This document shows positions 16,933-25,427 of a DNA stretch of 64,000 nucleotides, piece by piece. The notes below the pieces were generated by a model, which saw only the letters and a program-made list of their open reading frames with translations, did not search any database and was not told the origin of the DNA. The stretch is taken from assembly GCF_008365275.1 (NCBI RefSeq), contig NZ_CP043504.1:372001-436000 (forward strand). The letters run 5' to 3'. The position numbers and the translations under genes were made by a program. Within the stretch, counting starts at the first letter, position 1, and each line of letters begins with the position of its first letter. Source of the stretch: Protaetiibacter larvae (lineage in GTDB: Bacteria > Actinomycetota > Actinomycetes > Actinomycetales > Microbacteriaceae).

Positions 16933-17361
16933 CTAGTCGTGCGCCCAGGCGCGAGGGATCAGGCCGTAGCCGGTGCCCAGCAGGGCGACCAGCAGCATCC
17001 CGACGGTGAACACGCCGTCGACCGGCGGCGCGAGGATCGTGGCGACGAGCGAGCCGCACCAGATCGTCGCGGGCAGCGAGGCCGCCAGCCCGGCGACGGT
17101 GAGCACGCTCCGTCGGCCACGCCGGCCGGCCCGCAGCTCGGCGGCGAGGACGCCGACGCCCGCGAGCACGAGCAGCGCCGCGACCGCGAACGCCGCGTCG
17201 GTCGGCACCGTCCAGACCGCCTCGCCGCCCTCCCAGCGCAGCGGGATCCGCTCGGGAACCACACCCCACAGCGAGAGGCGGACCGCGCCCTGGACGACGA
17301 GCGGGAGGCTCATGAGAGCGAGCAGACCGGGAAGCGCGCCCGGGCGGGTGGATGCCGTCAC
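16933..17361 (-). CDS. Small four-helix membrane protein, DUF1648-like
   Basis: About 142 residues with four hydrophobic segments. The loop VPERIPLRWEGGEA after the first helix resembles the DUF1648 signature, in which the Pro and Trp are conserved. The start is uncertain: GTG at 17361 is taken because it immediately precedes the first membrane helix. It ends 8 bp before qcrB, whose ribosome binding site touches its stop, so the two are cotranscribed. Confidence 0.65.
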   Translation of the reverse strand: MTASTRPGALPGLLALMSLPLVVQGAVRLSLWGVVPERIPLRWEGGEAVWTVPTDAAFAVAALLVLAGVGVLAAELRAGRRGRRSVLTVAGLAASLPATIWCGSLVATILAPPVDGVFTVGMLLVALLGTGYGLIPRAWAHD

Positions 17362-17492
17362 CTGCCCAGGGTGGGCGGGCGGGCTTTCACGGCCCTTGCA
17401 TCGCGGAGGCCGGTCGACGCAAGCCCGATGACAGGGCGGTCTCGCACCATGATCGGGCACCGGCATCCGCGCCGGCGCAGGAAGGCCCGACC

Positions 17493-18146
17493 ATGACGAG
17501 GCTCCCGCTCCCCGAACCGCTGCCGCTGCTCGCGCCCCTGCGCGCGCTCGACGAGAGCCGCGTCTCGATCACGGAGTTCCCCCACCACCGGCTGCGGTTG
17601 ACGATCGACCACGAGCCGCTCCGCGGGATCACCCCCGAGATGCTGCTGTGGTGGTTCCGGAACATCGGCCATCCGATGGAGTACGCGGGCGCCACGGTGC
17701 CCCGCTATCGCGTGTGGCATCCGCTCGACCACATCCATTGGGAGCTGAACCGGACGGCGCGCGACGGCAGCGTCGGCGAGGGCGCGCGCTTCCGGATCGT
17801 CGAGGCGATGGGACGCGACGAGCGCTACTACATCGACAGCGTCGACCGGGTCGAGAAGCTCGACCTCACCGGCATCCGCCTCGTGCTGCGGATCGCCGGC
17901 GCCCAGTTCTTCCAGCTGGAGCACAGCTGGTCGCGGGCCGAGGGCGCCACCCACTACACGAGCGTCATGGACCTCGGCGGCCGTTGGGCGCTCGGCGCCC
18001 CGATCAACGCCTACCTGCGTGCGCGGGTCTTCGTGCCCGGCATGGAGCGCGCCTGGCTGCAGCACAACATCGAGGAGGTCGGCTACTTCGAGCAGTTCCT
18101 CCCCGAGCTCTACCGCCTCCACCATCCCGCGGCCGTCGTCCGCTGA
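17493..18146 (+). CDS. DAPG-hydrolase (PhlG)-like protein
   Basis: 217 residues. The sequence matches the DAPG_hydrolase family layout: WHPLDHIHWE in the middle, LEHSW, and the C-terminal QHNIEEVGYFEQFLPELY, which supply the His and Glu residues expected for a zinc site. PhlG breaks a C-C bond of the antibiotic 2,4-diacetylphloroglucinol. This protein is shorter than PhlG and its substrate may differ. CAGGAAGG precedes the ATG at 17493. It is followed by the giant surface protein gene 41 bp later. Confidence 0.7.
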   Translation: MTRLPLPEPLPLLAPLRALDESRVSITEFPHHRLRLTIDHEPLRGITPEMLLWWFRNIGHPMEYAGATVPRYRVWHPLDHIHWELNRTARDGSVGEGARFRIVEAMGRDERYYIDSVDRVEKLDLTGIRLVLRIAGAQFFQLEHSWSRAEGATHYTSVMDLGGRWALGAPINAYLRARVFVPGMERAWLQHNIEEVGYFEQFLPELYRLHHPAAVVR

Positions 18147-18187
18147 CCGCCCGCCCGATCCCGCAACCCCACCCGAACGGACCCCCG

Positions 18188-21100
18188 ATGAGCTCCCCTC
18201 TGCCCGCACGCCTGCGCCGCGCGGCGGCCGCGATCCTCGCCACCGCCCTCCTGCTGCCGCTTCTCGTCACCCCCTCCGGGGCCGCCGCCGCGGCCGCCGA
18301 GGAGACCCCCGACTGCACGACCAGCTGGGTGGGCCCGTCGCTGCAGGGCAGCTGGATCGAGCCGGCCAACTGGAGCGCGGGCGTCCCCGACGAGGAGGAT
18401 GTCGCCTGTATCGCGGCCGACGAGGTGATCGTGCCCGACGACGAGGTCGCCGAGGCCGGTCGGCTGTTCGGGCAGGGCGAGATCATCGTCGAGGGCTGGA
18501 TCACGGTGGCCGGGGACTCCTCGGTGCAGAAGATCACCCTGCTCGGCGAGCACGACCGCGCCTCCGACCCGATCCTCGGCATCCAGCCCGACGCCACGCT
18601 CACGGTCGAGGAGCTGCAGGCGGTGCAGGCCGACGGCGCGCTCGTGATGGGCGCAGGCAACCTGTTCGTCGGCACCGCCTTCGACGTGACCTGGTCGCGG
18701 CTCCAGGTGCTCACCCGGATCGGCACCGCGGACACGGTCGTCGCCCGGATCGGCAGGGAGAGCTCTCTCGTGTTGACCGGCGGCGGCGAACTCGACGGCG
18801 AGTGGACGATCGACGCGGACGGCGGCATCGAGACCACGGCATCCGTCGGCTGGTTCGGCGGCAGCACCCTCGGCGGGGCCGGCGAGCTGCGCGTGCTCGA
18901 ACACGGACGCGTGATGCTCAACGCGACCGCGACGCTCGGGGCGACCTCCATCGCCGCGGGCGGCGAGCTGTGGCTGGGCGCACCCGGTGCGCTCGGGACC
19001 CTCGAGGTGGCGGGCACGCTGCTGCTCGATCGGGATGCGACGGCCACCGAGCTCGCGCTGGATGGCGGGGTCGTCGGCAGCGTCGGCGACCTCACCGTGT
19101 CGGGCGAGACCACGAGTCGCGGGGGTTCGGCGACCACCTCCGGCACCCTCGAGACCTCGACGCTGCAGCTGCAGGAGGGAACGCTCGCGCTCGTCGGCAC
19201 CCAACTGGTGGCGGCGCAGCTCGAGGTGCCCGACGGGGGCACGGCCGGCGTCACCCTCGACGCCGCGGCGGGCCTGGAGCTCAGGAACGGCACCGTGCAT
19301 CCGGGTGCGGCGCTCTCGGTCGAGGGCGAGGGCACAACGGAGATCACCGGGAGCCTCACCGTGGACGGCGGCGCCACCACCCTGGCGAGCCCCACCGTGG
19401 TGGCCAACGACGCCTTCGTCGGCGTGGGGTCGGGCGGATCGCTGCGCCTGCTGGGCGACGGAGGGCGGATCGCCGGCTCGATGCACGCGGCAGACGACGC
19501 CGCCCTCACCTTCGGCGGCCGCCTCGACATCGCCGCGACCGGGCTGGTCTCGGGCGGCACGGTCACGGTCGCCCCGGGAGCCGCGCTCACGAGCTCGGGC
19601 TGGCTGGCGGCCGCCCTCTTCGAGAACGCGGGCGAGGTGACCCTCACCGGCGAGGCGCAGCTCGTCGCCACCCGCGTGGTCACCTCGGGGGCGTTCGAGC
19701 TCAGCGGCACCGCCCAGTTCGTCGCCGCGGGCGGCGTCGAGGTCACCGGCGGTCGCCTCGACATCGGCACCCGCTCCGGAGTCGACGTGACCGGCGGTGT
19801 GCCCGGGACCGTGCTGCGCGTCGCCGAGGGTGCGGAGCTCGCGGGCACGGGCGTGGTCTTCGGCGACGTGCGCAACGAGGGCACGCTGGCCCCCGGCGGC
19901 GTCACCGACTACGACGCGCTGCGGATCGAGGGCGACTACACCCAGACCGGCACGGGTGCGCTGCGGGTGCGGCTCGGGCAGCTGCAGCTCGACGAGCTGC
20001 GGGTCACCGGGACGGCGCGCCTCGGCGGCGCGCTCGAGGTGCTGCCCGACCCCGACGCCGCCATCCCGGGCAGCTACGACGTGCTCGTCGCCGCGGACGC
20101 CCTGGGCGCCTTCGCGACCACCCCCGGCGACTGCCACCGGGTGTTCCGCGACGGCGGCACCGTGACCGTGCAGCTGCGGCTGTGCGTGACCGTCTCGGAT
20201 GCCGAGGTCGATGAGGACGGCGGGAGCGTCGAGGTGCCGATCGTGCTCTCGGCGGCCCCCACCGAGCCGGTGCGGGTGACCTGGTCGACGAAGGACGGCT
20301 CGGCGAAGGGCGGCGAGGACTTCGAGGCCCTCTACGGCACCGTCGAGTTCGCACCCGGTGAGCACGAGCAGTCGGTCGTCATCCCGATCATCGACGACGA
20401 GTACCGCGACGGCGACCTCGAGTTCTTCGTGCGGCTCGAGCTCGCGATCGGTGCGGAGATCGTGCACGACGAGGCGCTCGTGATCATCCGCGAGAACGAG
20501 TCGATGCCGGAGTGGACCACGCGCGTGGTCGACCCGCTCGCCCGCGTGCGCATCAGTCACCTGGACGAGTCGACGGTGTACTGGGGGCGCGCCGACGACG
20601 ACAGCACCTCGTACGCCACCCGGCTCTCCGACGGCCGGGTGACCGAGCTGGCCGGCGTCCATCGGGTCGTCGACACGAGCGACGGCGTCGCGATCGGGAT
20701 GTGCGCCTCGGAGGATCCGGGCGTGTTCGAGGAGCCGTGCTGGAGCGCCGACGGCGAGGAGTGGGAGCCCATGTGGTCGCCCGCCGGCGGCACGACCGAG
20801 CTCATCGCACTGTCGGCCTACGGGCATGTCGTGGGTCGCTTCACCCCGACCGGGCACCCCGAGTCGGCGCGCGACCTGGTCTGGATCAGCCCCGACGAGA
20901 CCCCGGGCGATCTGACGGGTCCCGGCGCGGTGGTGGACATGAACGCCCGCGGCGAGATGATCTTCGTGTCGCGCACGGGAGACGGGCGCAGTTGGTTCCG
21001 CGACGCCGCGGGCACCGCGGTGGAGCTGCCCGGTTCGGGCGACGAGACCCGGACGCGCACGGTCGCGACCGCCCTGAACGACGAGGGCGATGTGGTCGGC

Positions 21101-24100
21101 TACTGGGATGGGCCGGGCGCGACGCCGCTGGCCTGGGCCTGGAACGCGGGTGACGTGGTCGAGCTGGGCCGCGGTGCGCCCACCGACGTGAACAACCGCG
21201 GCGACGTCATCGGCGAGGTCGAGGTGCAGGGTCTGCCGCGCGCCTGGATCAGCTGGGACGGTCGCTGGGAGCTGCTGCACGAGGTGGGGGATGCCGTGGA
21301 CCTCGGCTACGGCGCCTACACGGGCACCTCCCGCATCAACGAGTCGCGGATCATCGCCGCCTCGCTCGGGCTGCGCGAGTTCGACGCGCACAGCGACGTC
21401 GTGCTCTACCCGACGGGGACCGCCCCCGAGCCGCCGCGCCTCGAGTTCGGGGGCCGGATGGACGAGGAGCTCGTGGCGGGCGACGGCGACGACCGCGTGC
21501 TCGTGAGCGGGCGCACGATCGACGGCAACCTCGTGCGACTCACCGCGATCGTGCGCGACAACGACGCTCCCGACGAGCCCGCGGTGGAGGGGATGCGTCT
21601 GCGCATCCTCATCGACGGCGAACTGCGTTCCGAGAGCGAGCCGTTCACGCTCGAGCCGGGCGACTCCCACGAGTTCTCGTTCGAGTGGGACACCACCGAC
21701 CATGCCTGGACCGACGGCGCGGCATCCGAACCGTACGAGATCCGGATGGAGCTCGTCGACGAGGACGGCGTCGTGAAAGCGCTCGAGGGCGCCGTGACCG
21801 TCGAGCCGCGGCCCATCGTGGCCGTGCCGGGCTTCGGCGGCAGCCCCGCGGATTGGCAGCAGTTCGCCGACCATGTCGCCGCGCAGCGCGACGACTGGTC
21901 GGTGACGCTCGCCGGCCAGAGCCTGCCGGGTTCGGCGGGAACCACGATCGAGGCGAACGCCGAGCTGCTCGCCGACGACATCCTCTCGGTGCAGGCGGTG
22001 ACCAACGCGCGCCGCGTGGACCTCGTCGCCCACTCCACGGGCGGCCTCGCGGCCCGGCTCTACCTCGACTCGCTCATGCCGACGGGCGATGATCGCCCCG
22101 TCGAGCAGCTGCTCATGCTGGGCACGCCCAACGGCGGCTCCCCCTGCTCGGACATGTTCCTCACGGGTGTGCACCTCGAGACCCGCACCGACGTCATGCG
22201 GCTGTTCAACGAGCGGGTCACCGAGACCCACGGGGTGCGCGTCGCCGCGGCCGCGGGCACCGGACTCGGCACGAGCTGCTGGTCGGACGAGCCCGGCGAC
22301 GGGACCACCCACGCGGGTTCGGCCCTGCAGGGGGTCGGCGACGTGTTCACCGCGCCCGTGCTGCTCGACGAGCTGCTCAGCGACGAGAGCGTGTTCCGCG
22401 ACTTCCTGCGGCCGCGGCTCACCCAGCCCGCTCCCGGATGGTCGCTCGGGCAGGCGATCTCCGATCTGGTCCGCGGCATCGGCGCCTTCTTCGCCGGCTT
22501 CGCCGCGGAGCCCGCCGTCCCCCAGGTGCTCGACACCAAGACGGTGACGCTGCAGCCGGGCGAGACCTTCCGCGGCGGCGGCACGGTGAACACCGGCGAC
22601 GCGAGCCGCACGGGCCTCACCCTCGTCGCGCCGGCATCCGTGACGGGCACCCTGTCGCAGGGACCGGGCACCCCCGTCACGACGCTGCCCGCGGGGGCGG
22701 CCACCGTGTCGCACCGCACGGCGACCGTGCAACGGCCGGCGCGGGGCGCGTGGACGGCGAGCTTCGTCAACACCTCGGACGAGCCGGTCACCATCCACTA
22801 CGCCCACTGGGTGGAGGGGACGCGCGCGGTCGTGCGCGCCGACATCGCCGCGATCGACGACCTCGGGTCGGCGCTCATCACCTCCCGGATCGACGGACCC
22901 GGCTCGGTGCGCCGCCCGCTCACGATCGCGGCGACGACCCTCGACGCGCGCGGCGCCTGGCACAACTCGACGCTGCGCGACGACGGCACGGCGGGCGACG
23001 CCGTCGCCGGCGACGGCATCTACAGTGCTCGGCTCGACGCCCTGCCGCCGGGCCCGGTGGGCACCCGGACGCGGGCCGTCGTCGACGACTACGCGCAGCT
23101 CGCGAGCGCCGCGACCGTTCTGACGATCGGCGACGACACCCCCGGCAACGACATCCCGCGGGCCGCGGACATCGAGGTCGACGCCGTCTACGCGACGCAG
23201 ACCTGGGTGACCCTGCGCGGCGCGGACCCGGACGGCGATCCGCTCAGCTACCTGATCCTCGACCAGCCGGAGCACGGCACCCTCGACGGCACGGCGCCGA
23301 CGCTCAGCTACCTGCCCCCGCGCGACTACGTGGGCGAGGTGAGCTTCCGATACGCCGTGTGGGACGGCGCGGAGCGCTCGGCGCCGGCCACCGTCACCTT
23401 CCGCATCGGGAAGGCGCGCGCGGTCTCCGAGCATCGTCCGAGTGTGGGCCAAGGCGCGATCACGACCATCCCGGTGGCCCTCAGCGGGCCGGCCGGCCCC
23501 ATCGAGTACCGCGCCGGATCGGCGTGGGAGGCGAGCTGGCGCGGCGAGCGCCGTGCGGTCGAGGTGGTGGACGGGCGGTACGCCTTCCCGGTCGACCTCG
23601 GCCCCGAGGTCGCCGCGGGCACGTATCCGCTGACCGTCCACTTCCCCGGTGACGCGTTCCACGAGGCGGGTGACGTGGAGATCCCGGTGCGGGTCGCTCC
23701 GAACCTCGCCCCGCGGGTCACCGCGTTCTTCGCGCCGGCCGGAGCCGAGGCGGGCTACGACACGCGCTTCGACGTGAGCGCCGTCGACTCCGAGCAGTCG
23801 ATCGTCCGCTACGAGCTGGACGCCGATGGCGACGGCACCTGGGATGCCTCGCTCGAGCAGGAGCCGCGCGCGCAGTCCACGCAGTGGAACCGCAATGCCT
23901 CGTTCGTGCACCGCTACCCGGAGGCGGGCGCCTTCACGGCCCGGGTCCGGGTGACCGACCGGCTCGGCGCGAGCGACATCCGCGAGATCGCGGTCGCGGT
24001 GGCTCCGCATCGGGAGCTGGGCGCGAACGATCTCGTGCGGCTCCCCGACGGCCGTCCCTTCGCGCTCGACCCGAGCGACGGTCGGTTCGAGGGCGCGGCG

Positions 24101-25423
24101 CCCGCTGCCGTGGCCGACGGCGGACGCTTCCTCCTCGTGGACGCCGTCGTGACGGGTCCCGGAGACGGACAGTCCGAATGGCGGCAGCGCTTCACGGTCC
24201 TCGACCGGTCGACCGGCGAGCGTCGCGACTACCTGTTCTCCTCCGCGCAGAGCGTCCCGCCCGTCGAGCTGTCGCCCGAGCACCCGCTCGCGACGGTCGG
24301 CGACCAGCTGATCCATCTCGACACCGGCGAGGTGGAGGAGCGGCACGGCGTGCACCTCGACCCGACGTCGATCTCCGACGACGGACGCTACGCGCTCGGT
24401 CGAGACCCGGAGGGGCGGGATCGGCTGCGCGATCTGGTGGCCGGAACCTCGGCGCCGTTCGCGCTGCCGGGGACCGAGCACCGCGTGATCAGCGGCGATG
24501 GCTCGACGATCGCGGCCGCCACCGACGCGGGCGCCATCGCGGTGCTCGATCGCGCGAGCGGGCAGGTCACGGAGCACCCCGTCGCCGAGGTGCCGCTGCG
24601 GACGATCGACATCTCCGACGACGGGCGCTGGGTGCTCGTGCGGGCCGACGACGGGCTGTTCCGCGCCGACCTCGAGACGGATGAGCTCGTCGAGGTGACG
24701 ACCGCCACGGCGGGCAGCCGGGCTGCGGGCTCGACGGGTCAGGCGCTGCTGAGCGGCGACGGCTCGACGGCCGTCGTGTGGGCCTCCCTCGCACCGGGCC
24801 TGCCGTGGCAGGTGCTGCACGTGGACATCGACTCGGGCGCGTCCCGGCTCGTGACCGCCGATCGGGACGGCCGTCCGGGTCGGGTGATCGCCGAGGGTGA
24901 CCGCTACTGCACGAGCGCGGACGGAGGGGACGCGGACGGCTGCGTGGCCTACGAGCCCGTCGACACCGACCCGTTGCTCTCGGTGTCGGATGACGGCGAG
25001 ACCGTGCTCTACGCCTCGAACCTGAACTCCCTCGTCCCGGGCGACGTGCACCTGGTGGCATCCCCCGGCGACGGGCAGGCGAACGACGAGTGGCAGGCCA
25101 GACGCCAGCTGAACTATCTCGTCTGGAACGCACAGGCCGCGCCCGAGGAGCCCCAGGAGCCGGAAGAGCCCCAGGAGCCGGAGGAGCCCCAGGAGCCCGA
25201 GGAGCCCGAAGGCCCGCAGGATCCCGAAGGCCCCCAGGAGCCCGGGGAGCCCGGACCGGGCCGGCAGCCCGGCGACTCCGCGCCCTCGAGCGGGGGCGGG
25301 CCGCTCGCCGAGTCCGGCGTCTCCGGCCTCGAGCTCCCGATGACGGCCGCCGTGCTGGCGATCCTGATCGGCGGCCTGCTCGCGCTCCGGCGCCGCGACC
25401 GCCGCCGCGAGGGTCGCGGATGA
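18188..25423 (+). CDS. Giant cell-wall-anchored multidomain surface protein with lipase-like domain
   Basis: 2411 residues. Order of parts: signal peptide (1 to about 36); beta-helix-like Gly/Thr-rich repeats (about 60-640); Calx-beta domain (about 667-771); HAF-type repeats (about 790-1080); an alpha/beta hydrolase with VPGFGG and AHSTGG, nucleophile Ser1283 (about 1207-1325); an Ig/cadherin-like tandem domain with DPDGDPLSY (about 1658-1741); a PKD-like domain (about 1845-1938); a propeller-like repeat region (about 1958-2298); a Pro/Glu linker; and the sorting signal LAESG near 2373 with a membrane helix and basic tail. LAESG is a variant of the LAxTG motif used by class E sortases. The protein is probably anchored to peptidoglycan and acts on or binds lipids or surfaces. 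The exact start (ATG 18188) fits the signal peptide. Confidence 0.85.
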   Translation: MSSPLPARLRRAAAAILATALLLPLLVTPSGAAAAAAEETPDCTTSWVGPSLQGSWIEPANWSAGVPDEEDVACIAADEVIVPDDEVAEAGRLFGQGEIIVEGWITVAGDSSVQKITLLGEHDRASDPILGIQPDATLTVEELQAVQADGALVMGAGNLFVGTAFDVTWSRLQVLTRIGTADTVVARIGRESSLVLTGGGELDGEWTIDADGGIETTASVGWFGGSTLGGAGELRVLEHGRVMLNATATLGATSIAAGGELWLGAPGALGTLEVAGTLLLDRDATATELALDGGVVGSVGDLTVSGETTSRGGSATTSGTLETSTLQLQEGTLALVGTQLVAAQLEVPDGGTAGVTLDAAAGLELRNGTVHPGAALSVEGEGTTEITGSLTVDGGATTLASPTVVANDAFVGVGSGGSLRLLGDGGRIAGSMHAADDAALTFGGRLDIAATGLVSGGTVTVAPGAALTSSGWLAAALFENAGEVTLTGEAQLVATRVVTSGAFELSGTAQFVAAGGVEVTGGRLDIGTRSGVDVTGGVPGTVLRVAEGAELAGTGVVFGDVRNEGTLAPGGVTDYDALRIEGDYTQTGTGALRVRLGQLQLDELRVTGTARLGGALEVLPDPDAAIPGSYDVLVAADALGAFATTPGDCHRVFRDGGTVTVQLRLCVTVSDAEVDEDGGSVEVPIVLSAAPTEPVRVTWSTKDGSAKGGEDFEALYGTVEFAPGEHEQSVVIPIIDDEYRDGDLEFFVRLELAIGAEIVHDEALVIIRENESMPEWTTRVVDPLARVRISHLDESTVYWGRADDDSTSYATRLSDGRVTELAGVHRVVDTSDGVAIGMCASEDPGVFEEPCWSADGEEWEPMWSPAGGTTELIALSAYGHVVGRFTPTGHPESARDLVWISPDETPGDLTGPGAVVDMNARGEMIFVSRTGDGRSWFRDAAGTAVELPGSGDETRTRTVATALNDEGDVVGYWDGPGATPLAWAWNAGDVVELGRGAPTDVNNRGDVIGEVEVQGLPRAWISWDGRWELLHEVGDAVDLGYGAYTGTSRINESRIIAASLGLREFDAHSDVVLYPTGTAPEPPRLEFGGRMDEELVAGDGDDRVLVSGRTIDGNLVRLTAIVRDNDAPDEPAVEGMRLRILIDGELRSESEPFTLEPGDSHEFSFEWDTTDHAWTDGAASEPYEIRMELVDEDGVVKALEGAVTVEPRPIVAVPGFGGSPADWQQFADHVAAQRDDWSVTLAGQSLPGSAGTTIEANAELLADDILSVQAVTNARRVDLVAHSTGGLAARLYLDSLMPTGDDRPVEQLLMLGTPNGGSPCSDMFLTGVHLETRTDVMRLFNERVTETHGVRVAAAAGTGLGTSCWSDEPGDGTTHAGSALQGVGDVFTAPVLLDELLSDESVFRDFLRPRLTQPAPGWSLGQAISDLVRGIGAFFAGFAAEPAVPQVLDTKTVTLQPGETFRGGGTVNTGDASRTGLTLVAPASVTGTLSQGPGTPVTTLPAGAATVSHRTATVQRPARGAWTASFVNTSDEPVTIHYAHWVEGTRAVVRADIAAIDDLGSALITSRIDGPGSVRRPLTIAATTLDARGAWHNSTLRDDGTAGDAVAGDGIYSARLDALPPGPVGTRTRAVVDDYAQLASAATVLTIGDDTPGNDIPRAADIEVDAVYATQTWVTLRGADPDGDPLSYLILDQPEHGTLDGTAPTLSYLPPRDYVGEVSFRYAVWDGAERSAPATVTFRIGKARAVSEHRPSVGQGAITTIPVALSGPAGPIEYRAGSAWEASWRGERRAVEVVDGRYAFPVDLGPEVAAGTYPLTVHFPGDAFHEAGDVEIPVRVAPNLAPRVTAFFAPAGAEAGYDTRFDVSAVDSEQSIVRYELDADGDGTWDASLEQEPRAQSTQWNRNASFVHRYPEAGAFTARVRVTDRLGASDIREIAVAVAPHRELGANDLVRLPDGRPFALDPSDGRFEGAAPAAVADGGRFLLVDAVVTGPGDGQSEWRQRFTVLDRSTGERRDYLFSSAQSVPPVELSPEHPLATVGDQLIHLDTGEVEERHGVHLDPTSISDDGRYALGRDPEGRDRLRDLVAGTSAPFALPGTEHRVISGDGSTIAAATDAGAIAVLDRASGQVTEHPVAEVPLRTIDISDDGRWVLVRADDGLFRADLETDELVEVTTATAGSRAAGSTGQALLSGDGSTAVVWASLAPGLPWQVLHVDIDSGASRLVTADRDGRPGRVIAEGDRYCTSADGGDADGCVAYEPVDTDPLLSVSDDGETVLYASNLNSLVPGDVHLVASPGDGQANDEWQARRQLNYLVWNAQAAPEEPQEPEEPQEPEEPQEPEEPEGPQDPEGPQEPGEPGPGRQPGDSAPSSGGGPLAESGVSGLELPMTAAVLAILIGGLLALRRRDRRREGRG
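25143..25257 (+). repeat. Pro/Glu-rich tandem coding repeat
   Basis: Short imperfect tandem units coding EEPQEPEEPQEP-type sequence form the wall-spanning stalk just before the sorting signal of the giant surface protein. Such repeats vary in number by slippage. Confidence 0.75.
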
Positions 25424-25427
25424 GCGG

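Noticed and set aside
18110-25051. A 2313-codon open frame on the minus strand opposite the giant surface protein
   Set aside because: High GC leaves few stops; the translation is Arg/Gly/Val-rich without domains, while the plus frame has signal peptide, domains and anchor.
25143-25257. Regular short repeats resembling a CRISPR array
   Set aside because: They are coding Pro/Glu units in a wall stalk, have no unique spacers and no cas genes are present.
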